Shown piece after piece: positions 14,677-26,447 of a stretch of 64,000 bases of DNA. The position numbers were made by a program, and so were the translations under genes. Every line of letters begins with the position of its first letter. Position 1 is the stretch's first letter. This stretch comes from Brachypodium distachyon. Taxonomy: Eukaryota > Streptophyta > Magnoliopsida > Poales > Poaceae. The notes beneath the pieces are model-generated. The model did no database searches. It worked only from the letters and a program-made list of their open reading frames with translations, and was not told the origin of the DNA. The stretch lies in NCBI RefSeq assembly GCF_000005505.3, contig NC_016133.3:55021237-55085236 (forward strand), in the 5' to 3' direction.

Positions 14677-17534
14677 ATGGCTCTGTGTCCGCCGCCATTG
14701 GAGGTTGCCGCGCCACCGCTCACCGGGATGAGGTATGCTAGGCATGAGCTCGAGGCGCTCAGGGTCGCGCCGTCGCCGGAGGCGCAGGCGCTGCGGTGGG
14801 CCGAGGTGTACGCCGCTCTCGCCGCCGCCGGCTTCTCCGGGGAGTACGACGGGCTCCTCGCCGGCGACGAGCCGGTGAATAGGCGGGGGAGGAAGTCTTC
14901 TGGGGGCGGCAGGAAGAGGCACGAAACGGCGGTTCCACAGTTCACAGGTATGGCTCTCCCTTCTTGGTTTTGCCCCTCGCGAACGTACGCGCAAGGCTCG
15001 TTCGTTTTAGGTTTAGTTTATTTACTGTAGTTAGTGATTGTTCGTTTTGTTTTGCTCGTGATGATGTAGAGGTGGAAGAGATGGGTGCGTGGAGGAATGG
15101 GGATTTGGGAGTCCATCAAGCGACTGGAGAGCCGTTTGATCAGTGTGAAGGTTTGGAGTATGAAGATGATAGCGATGATGATTATGATGGCATTCTGAAG
15201 CCTGCATTTGCCGTTGATGGGGATCCTGATTTCGAGTCTGGCGAGCCGCTTGATGGTTTCGAGTATCTTCGGCGTGTCAGGTATGCTTTATTCTTAGTTT
15301 TGGTTGATTGATTAGTTGTAGCAGTCCCTCAATGTGTTGTGTGGTATCTGTTGTAAGTTATAAGGATATGTGAAATGTGATGCTGTCTGAGGTGTGCACA
15401 TTTCTTGTTGTCATGCTGTGGTCAATGTTTACCCGGTTCTCATCGACGTGTATAATTGTCGGAGATGTCACCCTAGATTAATGGTAAATGGAGGTGTCGG
15501 TACCAGCTTCCTTGATGTGTTTTCATGTTTTTGGTCATTAAAGAGTGTTCTTGTGTTTTTTACATTGTCTTTTTCCAGAATCGCAATCATTAGCTAGGAA
15601 CTCCAATATAAAATTTATCTCTCTGCCCATGCTCTAGCCACCATGAACTGAATTCTTATGCTGTAACTACCATGAAATCTTGGTAATCTAAATCATAAGA
15701 AGTATGTGCAATTCTGGTTGGGCTTTGGCCTTCATTATGGCCTGAGCTGAAACAATTAATGGTTAGGGAGATAGAAGGATTTGATAAGTTAGTGGACGTG
15801 CTACTGCTTAGAAGTTGTGCAATATATGCACGCCTAGTTTTTGAAATGATAGAGTTATGCATTCATGCGATGGATTTGCATATATTCTATGGGTTAGTAT
15901 GTAGCACAAAGCTGCAACTTTGACGTGTAAACTTTATTTTAGTTACCAGATCAATATCTAAGAGCTTTGATTTTGCACTTGACCAATAGCATAACGAATG
16001 GGAAAAAAGATCTGCAAGTTTCCCTTCTCCTCTCATGGGCTAATCTAGATTTCAGATCACGGAATTTGGGATCCTTTCACTGTGAGATACGTGAACTATA
16101 TGTTGTGATCTCATTGAGGTGTCATTTCATCAGATTTGCTTTTGTTCTTGTAACACATATCGGTTCTGATTACCCAGTTTAGTGTGTAATCATGTATAAG
16201 CATAACTCGAAGCATCTATAGGATGGCTTAGTAGCTTACAACTGAAAGAAAGCTGCTCCATCTGTTGAATAGAGAAATTACATGCAAGGAGTATCATTGA
16301 TTTAATCTTGCTAAATATTTGCCTGACTGTTGGATTGCTGGCACCAGAAAAAATGAATGATGCTTTTATTTTATATTATAAACTTATGTGGGTAAACAAT
16401 TGTCCACGTGTCCTTTTTTTTGTTGCAAAAATACTATTGCTGAATGATAACCCTATTAAATCCGTTTTACAGGTGGGAAGCCAACCAAATTCCTAGAGTG
16501 AAGGTAGCCAAGATAGATTTAGGTGCAGCCAGAAATGAGCAGACACCTTACATGCCAGAAATTCCTGACATACCAAATTGCTCACCTGATTTGTGTGCAT
16601 CAAAGGAATGGGAGGACACATTTATTGCGTATTTTTCAGAGACAAAGCTGGTAATCTATGCTGCCATTCAAAAAACAAGCCACCTTAATATGTTAACTTT
16701 TGTTTCTTTTATAATTATCTTGACGAAGAGGATACTTTATGTGTCTCTTGGCTGCTACTTAAGTAATTGTGTTTACTTAGTTATTATTTTGATGCATTTA
16801 GTTCTGTCAAGACCTCAAACCTTAATGCACATGTGAAAGACATTTGGGATAGCAATATGCACCAGTGGAATTTTAGGGATGCTATAGGGTAGGCAGCAGT
16901 AAACTGCAAAACTAATTGATACAGCTAAAATTGAGATTGTTGTCTTGGGGTTGAGAGTGAAAGCTTGCAAATCTTGCTGCTCTACCTTTGGCACACAAAG
17001 AAGTGTGTTGACACGCTTTCTGATGACCTGAACTTGAAGCTAGTACAAGTAGAATTCCTTTTTTTAATAATTTGGTGTGTCATTAGCTGCCTGTCGACAA
17101 TCATGTCTGCTCTTTTGATGTACGGATACTCTTTTGTGCAGGCGTTCTCCGAGCTTGACAACTCTGATGGGCCATCTGTGTCTGGAGCGCTGAAGAACTT
17201 TTCTAAACTTGCCAGCAGCTCTGAGCCGCAAACTGAACCGACACTGACGGCACTTCGCAACATGGATGCAGTTTCAAGAGCTGCAACACTGCGGAACTAC
17301 ATTGATATGATCCAAAACCTGGATACACTTTCCAGGAATAACTGCCTGTGGTTATTCGCATTCTGCGTTGCTGTTGAGCCCCCCTTGGATGCAGAGACAT
17401 GTGCCTCATTGAGGTCGCTGCTGCGCAAGTGCACAACCATCCTTGCCACCAAGTCGGAGATGGACGATGAAGTCGTCATGTTGAACATACTCATCGTGAT
17501 CTCAGGAAGGTACTTTGGGCAGCATGGGAAATAG
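14677..17534 (+). CDS. GEMIN2: GEMIN2 (SMN-interacting protein 1) orthologue
   Basis: Four coding exons: 14677-14947, 15070-15280, 16473-16650, 17142-17534; 1053 nt, 350 residues. Junctions are in phase (FT-G/AG-EVEE, RR-AG/G-WEAN, TKL/AFSE). The central motif FEYLRRVRWEANQIPRVKVA is the hallmark of the Gemin2/SIP1 family: in animals this region grips the SmD1/D2/E/F/G pentamer during snRNP assembly. The C-terminal helical part includes RNMDAVSRAATLRNYIDMIQ and NNCLWLFAFCVAVEPPLDAE. The N-terminal 90 residues are rich in Ala and Pro. Acidic EDDSDDDYD sits in exon 2. The role is Sm-core loading of U1, U2, U4 and U5 snRNAs, cytosol to nucleus; in plants GEMIN2 also affects splicing of clock genes. 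The start is the first ATG after the divergent promoter. Confidence 0.92.
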
Positions 17535-18092
17535 ATATAACTAGGATATGTAATTGCACCTGCATCAGAGTTTCCGGTCAGAACCAACTAACAAAAATTG
17601 TAAGCAAGCACTCCATGGACCGTGGTGAAGCCGCATGTCTCATAGTGAACATTTTTTTGTTAGTATCGTCGAGGCACGACTTGCGTTTTGTGAAAACAGC
17701 TTGCAATGGCTGAGAGTGCCAGAGTATATGTAAAACCTTTGGTTGTTTGTGCTGCGCCTCCATTATGGCTAAACCTTAGATGTACATTCAAACCCACTAC
17801 TAAATGTATGTATCCCTAGTCATGAGTCTCACACGGCGGGTTGCACGAGAAGAACACAACGTGAGAAAGTTTCCATTTTTCACATTACGGTAGAGCAGAT
17901 AAAATATCATCAGTCTGTGTCAGTACATACATGACCAAACACCTTACATCACAAGAGAGTCTAACAAGTGTATATAAAGCTACATGGAGCAGATCATTTA
18001 TATAACAACCATATCATGAATTTGACAAAAGTTTCTACTTCAGTAATATGAGAACTGTTTTCTTGCTAATATTTAAGAACTAAATGCAACCT
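17535..18092. other. GEMIN2 3' side, no other gene
   Basis: Probably GEMIN2 3' UTR up to about 17.8 kb, then AT-rich spacer. No frame or repeat supported. Confidence 0.4.
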
Positions 18093-18592
18093 TTAGACCC
18101 CGGCAGCATGTCGATTACTTGGACGCTTGTGCTTCCAATGTCCATGATATCCATCAGCAGGATGCATAATGTTTTCAGTAACCAGAGTTCTTTGGGTCAA
18201 CTACAACTGCAAAACATTAGTATTAGAATGAATCTCAAATGATCAAACAATGCAAACAAAACGTCCAAACGTTACTTATTGTACATACCTGAATCAAGCT
18301 TAGTGCATTAAGCACACAACCATCTCCATCAAACTCCAGCTCAGCAAAAAAGTACTCGGGAACCAAATCAACACAGCTTCTGGTGCCTTTACGCTTAGCA
18401 AGAAAATTTGCGTGCAGCCATATACTCCCTCAATCCTATAATAAGTGACTTTCTATTACATGTATCTAAACGTTTTTTTGGCATAGATACATCCATATTT
18501 AGACAAATTTGAGTCACTTAATATGGGACGGAGGGAGTACCATTGAAGATAAAAACATTACTGTTCACTGCTCTAACAAATTCACAAACATA
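18093..18592 (-). pseudogene. DUF3615-like gene remnant split by a MITE
   Basis: Three minus-strand pieces read on from one another. 18538-18592 encodes about FYVCEFVRAVNSNVFIFN. 18289-18422 continues with a Gly/Ile junction into WLHANFLAKRKGTRS and then PEYFFAELEFDGDGCVLNAL, ending at a GT donor. 18093-18200 follows after a TAG acceptor and ends in a stop after NRHAAGV. The pattern (E-F-V, S-N-x-FIFNG, W-H-NF-AK, FFAEL) is that of the grass-expanded DUF3615 family of unknown function. The exon is interrupted by a 113-bp Stowaway MITE with a TA target duplication; treating that as an insertion makes the frame continuous across the site. I could not find the N-terminal exons upstream, so this is a disrupted fragment or a gene with a recent lesion. 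Confidence 0.65.
18425..18537. mobile_element. Stowaway MITE, inserted in the DUF3615-like exon
   Basis: Inverted ends CTCCCTCAATCC... and ...GGGACGGAGGGAG, TA duplications at 18423-18424 and 18538-18539, 113 bp. The core (attacatgtatctaaacg...catccatatttagacaaatt) is shared with the elements at 24036, 24354 and 26178, so they belong to one family. Confidence 0.92.
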
Positions 18593-18600
18593 AAAGGACA

Positions 18601-20885
18601 GTATAAGAATGCGTACATCAGAAACATGTTGGAGGACAGTATAAGAATACATAAATCAAAAGGATGTTTCAGTCTTTAACGTCAAAAAATTATTTCCTAG
18701 TCTTGACCACTTGCTGGGAAGCAATTGGAAATGGAAAGTATGGTCGAGGTTTACAAGATCAAACTCAACATGACATTGTTTGGGCACTTTTACAGGAGAG
18801 GAAAATAAGATGTCATGATAGCCTTGTCAATTGTCATACACAGTTTAGGAGATTTATTTGCAGGTTGTTTTGTAATGACACTAGCTTTCATGTACAAACA
18901 AGAAGAGTAAGGGGATAATGAAACTTCTTGGTTCATACAGTCCTTACAAACTCTATAGTTTCTCAAATGCTTTGATGACCCAGCCAATATTCGGCACCGG
19001 ACCAAGGCCAAACCATATAATTGCGGCATTATTGATGACAACTGCTGGAGATCTATTAGGCATGTCTAGATGAATAACTCATGCAAAAGATGTTCGCAGC
19101 CCCACTCTACACCTCAAGCTAGTTCTCTATAATCACACCCATGTCTTGAGCTTAATGAGGTTGTATGTCTGCAACCATGTAGTTTGTTCAGATGTGGCTC
19201 ATTTCCACCGGCAAACAGTGGCAGTGGTACGTTGATTTTGAAGAACAAAGTAACGAGAGCTAAATATGAACGATCAGATAATTTAAAAATTGAATGACTA
19301 CCTAGCCACTTAGTGGACCTATGCACTATTTAAAAGCTTAAGTAGTGAACAAAACCTGATTCCTACTGTTGTATTGTTCCAAACCCACACGTGCGCATTC
19401 CGGGGCCTTCCAGTACTTATCATGCTTAGGTTCTTCCAGGAAAGAGCAAGATAGATCATGCTCAAGTTCTTTCCTGAAAGAGCAGAAGTGTCAACACCAT
19501 GCACATTTCATGATCTCAAATTTACATCAAACTAGTACGCAAGGGTTAATACTGAGTGCTACTAACACACTGGGAGAAGCAGGGCAGGGAATAGAGGCGC
19601 TAACCCTTGACAAATTGAAACTCAACAGTTGAGAGGCTATACTTCTTAATGGATCACTTAATAGAAGAGAACATTAAACAGTGACATTACCACAGAAGAT
19701 GGGCGCAGATTAAACTGTATCATAAGCACTCAGAATCAAAGATGGAGATACAAGAGGAAAATTATGGCAATGCAAAGGCATCATGGCACGGTAATGGGGA
19801 ATAAATAGCAGAACCATATTTGACTGTGGTTCTTGGACTTAATGGTGCTCAAAGCAGATTTTGTTCAACCAAGAAGGTTCAAATTGTTCCAATTTTTAAA
19901 ACAAGTGTGCAAGAATGTAGATAGATAACATGCAGTATCTATACAGTTGTAACAGATGAGAAGAATCGTCTGATTTCTGTTAATTGTCAGGGAGGAAACT
20001 ATGCCTTTTCTTCTGGTTCACATGTTGAGTCTCCAGGGGATCGACATATGCCTCAACGAAGCTAGTGGCAACAGTGCAGGGCTTTGAAGTTATCATCATG
20101 TGCACAGCCTTGAATAATACTAAAATCAGACCAAAATTGACTTGAAGCTGCTACCGAAACAACGTAATTCGCTAGCTACAGCACAGCAGAATAGGGGAAT
20201 CCAATCAATTCAGTATCCATCAATCAATTATCCAAAGCATCAAGCAGATTGCAACATTATAATCGGGGTGTTACTTTGGTTCGTTGCCCTGGGTGATGGG
20301 CTTGCGGTTGCTGGTATCCACTTTGGCAACTTTGAACTGCCTTCAAAAGGGAAGAAAAATAACTCAGTCACTATGAGCAGCAGCTAGCTTCAAAGGGGGA
20401 AAAATGCCACTATGGGCAGCAAAGGGGGAAAACATACATATCCCCCCCTATGTGAGAGTTCCAAATTCCAAGAGTTACAAGACTGTTCTTTACCGAGAGG
20501 TTGCCTTGGATACATTTTCATATTTATTCAAATTGTATTACTAGAACTAACGAAAGAAATCACCTTAGCAGCATCCTGCAATCTCTGGTGCAAAATAAAA
20601 ATTGCTCAGAATTGTGCATGCGATGATGAAGCATCATAATAATCATAATGAATATAGCATACACTTCCACTAGACGGTGATGCATCATAATAATCTTGCT
20701 CAGCCAAGCACAGATACACGACAGCGTGTGCCCTCTGATGTAACATGGTTACATCACGAGTCGCACACTGGACCAGCTAGTAATTTTACATAGACCATAG
20801 AACAGATAGGAGATCGATACATCGTTGTCATGGATGAGATGACTGACGACAACCAACCAACAAAAGAATGTGGCAAGCAATCTGC
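18601..20885. other. Intergenic, no gene supported
   Basis: AT-rich sequence with only short frames. A partially repeated motif around the word cttcc-ggaaagagcaag occurs near 19430-19490. 20640-20885 may be the 3' UTR of KIN-10A. Confidence 0.4.
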
Positions 20886-23800
20886 TCAAGCTCTGAGCTC
20901 CCGGATGTAGTTGGGGCTCATCTGGGCGACCACCTTCGGTGAGAGGGCACCGGTGGCATTCAAGGTCGAGTTCAGCTTGCTCTCCAGTGGGCTGAACGGT
21001 ATCTGATGGAGCTGATCTGTCGCTGGCTTCTTCACGGCGCGCAGGCAGGCAAGGTAGCTGCTGGGCTGGTTGTTCCAGTTGGGCAGCTTGCTTATCTGTA
21101 TCGTCGCCTCCTTCTCTCTCGACACTGGAGCACCAGAAGGATCCTGCAAACACCAATAGTAGATCCCCACATTTTTTTCACTATTGTCAATGATTTCTCT
21201 CGGTTGGTAAAAGGACGTTTTTATTGACATAAACTCAAGTCATAACATTAACAAGTTTTGAATTCCAAGATAGGATATGATGATTGACAAACGACATTGC
21301 CAGGAGTAATAAGTAGCAGAGAACTATTGGGTGAAAGCATGACATGGACAAAGCTAAATGACATACCCCGAGGAGAAGGAATGTGAATTGGTGGGGTTGC
21401 AGCTTGCTGCCGGCTTCTTCGAAGTGAGCCTCTATGAGCTTCCTCAGATCTGAAAGGCAAGCATTCTGCAGTAGTTTCAGCCCTTTGATCAAATTCCCGG
21501 ACTCCCATTTGATATAGACTTCCAGCAAGCCCTCTTGCTCCTTTGGCTTGCCCTGGTCAGTTGCTTCAGGTGTGGTGCATGATTTGAGCTCCTCCGGTAC
21601 TGTCAACTTGGCCTCATCCACGACTTGGCAAACAATCGGGGAGAGTTGTGATGAAACTGGGCTATCTGTCACTTTGACGTCGCACATGGGGGTTTCTATG
21701 GCTGCCCATGCTGACGGGTCTTTGTTCTCGTCGGCGAACAATTGCTTTTCTGGCTGATTGTTTTCATCGCCCAGGAATTGCTTTCCCAGCTGCTTGTTCT
21801 CATCTCCAAACACTTGCTGATTTGCTGGCGACTCGACATTAGGCTTCTTGACCAGTTCACGGTAGTTCCCACAGAGCCTAAAGATGTTCTGAATACGATT
21901 AGTCCTATCTGGTTCCGCGAGCGGTTGCTCCATTCTGTCCACTTTATAGCTCTCCTCTTCCACAACTTCCTTGCACACTTCTGCTTCAGCACCGTTGTCC
22001 TTCTCTTCACCTTCTTCATCTCCCTCCTCGAAAACAGTGCTCAGGACTGCCTTTTCTGGAAATCCGGACAGTCTGACAATATCTTCTTGCTCCAGGGCAG
22101 TGGTGCAAGAGCCTGCTGTGGATGAGTGATTCCATACCTGGCCCTGCTGGCGAGTATCCTCCTTTATCACCTTCACATCTAAAACAGTCGGCTGATCTCC
22201 CGTGTCCAAATCCATGGACATAGACATCGCCATCGACATGGATGGATCTACTCCTGCAGACATCTCTGATAATCGTGCCAACAATCTGCCTCCAATGATA
22301 TCCTGTTGTACAGGCTGACGAGCGTCCACCTTTTCTCGTTCTACCTCCTGTAGCCGTTGCTTCAAAGCAAGGAGCTCTTGCTGCTGCCTAAGCATTTTCT
22401 CTTCCATCATCCGGAGTTCACTCTTCAGGATCTGGGTCTTCTCAATGACCTTTGAGTTGATCTCTTCCTCCTTTGCAGCTGCACCCTGCCCTTCTATCAG
22501 CCTGAGCTTCGCCCTCGCTTGTGCTAGCTCCTCCTCCTTTAGCCGAAGAATATTCTGGGCCTCGTTACGCTCTTTCTCTCTTTGCTTATTCTCCTTCTGG
22601 AGCTTGTATATGAACTGATTCATTGCAACAATCCTTGAATTGAGCATTGAAGATGACTCCTCAGAGCTCATTTTGTCCCTTGGTGTTGACGCATGAGCAG
22701 CACGGATAATGCATTTTGCTTTAGCGCCGTATTCCAAGGTAGAAACTGTCTTGTGCAATTCCTTTGGGTCAGGACTCGCACACAGAATCATCAGAATCTT
22801 TGATTTGTCATCCTCAAATGAATCCTGAAATTCCATGATGAAATACATGGTTTAAATTATCTGGGAAAAGCAAAGACAAAAGTGGTCTCAGGAAATGTGG
22901 TTCTTGAGTGTTTTGTACCTGTAACAGCATTGTGAGCTTGCTGTCTCGAAATGGGACGTGAGAATCACCATTGGCTATAGACTCAACAACTCGTTTCAAG
23001 GCTGTGTTCCCTTGGTTGATCTTTGCTGTCTGTGGAACAGTAACCAATGTTATAGACCAGATGTGCAGAACAAAGTGATTAGTAAACATACTTCTGTCTG
23101 TCATATTGCGAAAAGAAGTAGTGGTGAGATTTCAGGCTGTAGGAAAGTTATGGGATTATTATGCTGCAATTCATATGGCAATATCAGTGTGGAAACATAA
23201 CTTAGAAGTCTTATTTCCAAAATAAAAACAGAACTTTATCATGACAAAAACTTTACTATAATCACTGCATTGCAAGTTGCAGCTCATTATCTGTTTAAAA
23301 TGTTACAACATGATTAAACATGCATTAGTCAGTCATGTGCGTCACTTTTCAAAGGGCAACTGAAATACCGCGGTGGATGCTACTATCATGATTGGTCAGT
23401 GGTAACATCACACACCTGCATTTTGGCTTCAAATCCAGTTTGGCCTGCGGCTTCAATGTTCTCAGAACCAGCCATATCGACCAGCATCAGCCTTCCTCCC
23501 ACCGACGGGACATCCAATATTATCTACAGAAGTGGCACAAAGCAAAATCAATAAACAGTTGGATCTTTCAAGAAAATAAAGGTTACAAGTGCTAATTTAT
23601 CATTGCAACCAACCATGCAGTGACTTCGCGAACTTCTCTCATTACAAAGTGTGCTCTTGACAGTACGGCGCTTCTCCACTTTGGCAACTTCCCTTGATAT
23701 CTTTCCGGCTTCATTTCCAGATATGTAGGTTGCATTCTTGGCTTTCTTCCCCATTACTTCTAGCCTCACCTGTACATAATGTATTGAGAAACTTAAACAA

Positions 23801-25513
23801 AATGGATGGATTGCATTAACTCACAGATTCACTTTGATATTACCACATAGAAAAAAAAAAAGTTCAACATCTTTCGTCAGCTTAAGTTCTGCTTCTGAAA
23901 ATTCGTATACTCCTTGGAGTTTACCCCGGTTACAAGACTCCAGTGACACTATCCAGCTATCCCTAGATAACATGACAATGACAATTTAAGCGCCAAATAA
24001 CAACTTGATTTAGGTTGGTCAAAGTTCGGGTAGTACTCCCTCCGTCCCATATTAAGTGACTTTCTATTACATGTATCTAGACGCTTTTTAGGCATAGATA
24101 CATCCATATTTGGACAAATTTGAGTCACTTTATATGGGAAGGGGGGAGTACTTGTTTGAGCTGTAACGGCAATGACAGTACAACTGACTGGCAAATCACA
24201 ATGTTCTAACTTGGCATTTCATATTAGTCATCTAAACTAATGTGCACACACAAAACTCACAGACAGTAACAGTGAACAATATTAATTAAAGTGAGGTTTA
24301 GCTCACACTTAGAATCACACGTTTCTGACTTGGATCTTCATATTAGCCATCTGCTCCCTCAGTCCCATATTAAGTGCCGAAATATTACATGTATCTAGAC
24401 GTATTTTAGTATATATAGATATGTCCATATTTAGACAAATTTGAGTCACTTAATATGGGACGGAGGGAGTAATCACACATACACAACTGACAGGCAATTT
24501 ACTAGAAAGCACAATGACAATTCCAAAGGAAGTACACAGCATTCTTTCAGACAGATAAACTTCAGAGCTGTAATTAATGATCTAAAATAATCATAACAGA
24601 TCTCTCAAGGACACAGAAGAGAGAAACATTTAAACCCAAATCATGCTACTTCCACCCACCTAACATAACAACAACTCACTTTTGCAACTACTCCCTCTGT
24701 CCAACAAAAGATGTCTCATGTTTGTCAAAATTTGGATGAATCTAGACATGACTTAGTGTATAGATGCATTCAAATTTAGTCAAAGTTGAGACATAGTTTG
24801 TTGGACCGAGGGAGTAACGATTAGCACGTGAAAAATAGTGAGTATCAGTTTATCACCTTGGGGGCGTTCCCTTTAGCATTTGCGCCGCTCCCTACTAGCA
24901 AATCGTAGATCTCCTCGTTATAGATCTCAAGCACGGCGACCTGCACAAACAACCCCATGCCGAACCCAGCATCCTCCTCGCCGCGGCTCTCACCTTCACT
25001 ACTGCTACTACCACCGCCTCCTCCTTCCAGTATGTCCCTGAGCGCCCGGTACACGATCCCGGGCTGCTTGGCGCAGCCGAACATGGTGTGGCTCTTCCCG
25101 GAGCCCGTGGGCCCGTAGACCATGACGGTGCACTTGGCGCCGACCCGCACCCCCTCGATCCTGGAGCGCACGAACCGGCGGTAGAACCCCTCCAGGTCCT
25201 CCTCCTCCGAGACCGACACGCCGTCGAGGGTGAAGTCGCGGCAGCCGCCGGCGTCCCCGCGCACGCGCACGGCCGTCCCGCCGCCCGCGACCTCCAGCGC
25301 CGACGCGCCGGCCGCGGCCGCCGTGAGGTTCCGGACGCGGCCGATGACCTCGACCGGGTGCTCCGTGGCGGCGCCCGCGGCCCCGCCGCCGCCGTGGTGT
25401 GCGCTCCGCGGGGTGAAGTGGAGGCGGTGCTTGGAGGTGGGCGTCCTGAGCGGGGTCGTCATCCCCGTCGGCGGCGGCCCTGGCCGGGGAGAGGGCGTTG
25501 GCAGCGGCGCCAT
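20886..25513 (-). CDS. KIN10A: Kinesin-like protein KIN-10A (PAKRP2 type)
   Basis: Six coding exons (minus): 24857-25513, 23614-23769, 23416-23523, 22919-23029, 21367-22824, 20886-21143; 2748 nt, 915 residues. N-terminal motor: P-loop GPTGSGKS at 134-141, switch I NERSSRSH at 262-269, switch II DMAGSE at 287-292, then NGDSHVPFRDSKLTMLLQDS. A coiled coil rich in Glu, Lys and Gln follows (about residues 420-520), then an acidic region and a short C-terminal HhH-like segment (SNYIRELR-like end). Sequence and architecture match Arabidopsis PAKRP2, which carries Golgi-derived vesicles along phragmoplast microtubules during cytokinesis. An in-frame ATG 28 codons upstream (25597) exists, but MAPLP at 25513 matches the family start. 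The tail has a Met/Ser run and a short Asp-Glu-Asn repeat. Intron 1 (23770-24856) hosts three MITEs. Confidence 0.95.
24036..24148. mobile_element. Stowaway MITE in KIN-10A intron 1
   Basis: 113 bp, ends CTCCCTCCGTCCC and GGGGGGAG, TA duplications on both sides. Same family and same length as the copy at 18425. Confidence 0.92.
24354..24469. mobile_element. Stowaway MITE in KIN-10A intron 1 (second)
   Basis: Inverted ends CTCCCTCAGTCCC and GGGACGGAGGGAG, 116 bp. TA is intact on the right; the left duplication has decayed to TG. Confidence 0.9.
24691..24814. mobile_element. Stowaway-type MITE in KIN-10A intron 1 (third, different family)
   Basis: Ends CTCCCTCTGTCCAACAAA and TTTGTTGGACCGAGGGAG, TA on both sides, 124 bp. 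The inner inverted repeat (agatgtctca / tgagacat) differs from the 113-bp family and matches the remnant at 55637. Confidence 0.9.
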
Positions 25514-26177
25514 CGACCGGTGTCCGGGAGCTAGATTAGGGTTTCGAGAAGCCGGGATTCGGGCTGGACCGCCGGATCTGGAAACGAGGGCTGGCAAAAG
25601 TATGCGATGTATGGATTTGCGTGGGAGAGGAGACTAGGGAGAGGGCAGTGCGAGCTCTGGTGATGGGAAGGAAGGGCAATAGGGAAGAGAGGATTCGAAT
25701 GGAACGGGGATTGTAGCCGTTGGGGGTTTGCAACGGCAGTGCGTTTTGTTTGTTTTGAAGCTGGAGAGGAGGGAGCGCGTGCGTGCGAGTGGAAGGGGAA
25801 CGGAGGGAGCTCTCTCTCTCTCGCTGCCCGCGTGTAGATCACGAGATTTTCGGTGGATGCGAAAGGGGGAAGAAACCATGGGACAAAAATTGAATTTTGA
25901 ATCTGGCCGGATATTAAAACTGGATTACGTTTGTTTCGCGTCCGCTTTAATTACCGCATCTAGAGTATTTTGTTTTGCTGATGCGTTTGTCTAGGAACTG
26001 GGTGGTCTTGCGAGTTGTCGAGTTTGGCCGGGTCCCGGGTGGATAATGTACTACTATTACTCATTTACTCGTGAAATTCATCACACTACACAGGTTGAGC
26101 TTGCTGGTGGTAACATTTGTAGTTGCTAGTACGGCGTATTTGAGTATCATCTCATGCCAATAAACCATACTTTTATA

Positions 26178-26285
26178 CTCACTCCGTTTCATATTAAATG
26201 ACTTTCTATTGCATGTATCTAGATGATTTTTAGTTATAGATACATCCATATTTGGACAAATTTAAGTCACATGGGACGGAGGGAG
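26178..26285. mobile_element. Stowaway MITE upstream of KIN-10A
   Basis: Ends CTCACTCCGTTTC and GGGACGGAGGGAG with TA duplications, 108 bp, same core as the 113-bp family. Confidence 0.88.
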
Positions 26286-26447
26286 TATCTATTTTGATAA
26301 ACATGTTTTTATTTTTATGCCTCCTCATAAGTTTATATTGTACGGAGTACTTGCATGTTAAGTATTTTGTGTGCAAACTAAATCCACTGTGGTGCGACGA
26401 TCCATAATATGGTTCCTAAAAAATGAATTTCATTTGCTTTTGTTAAT

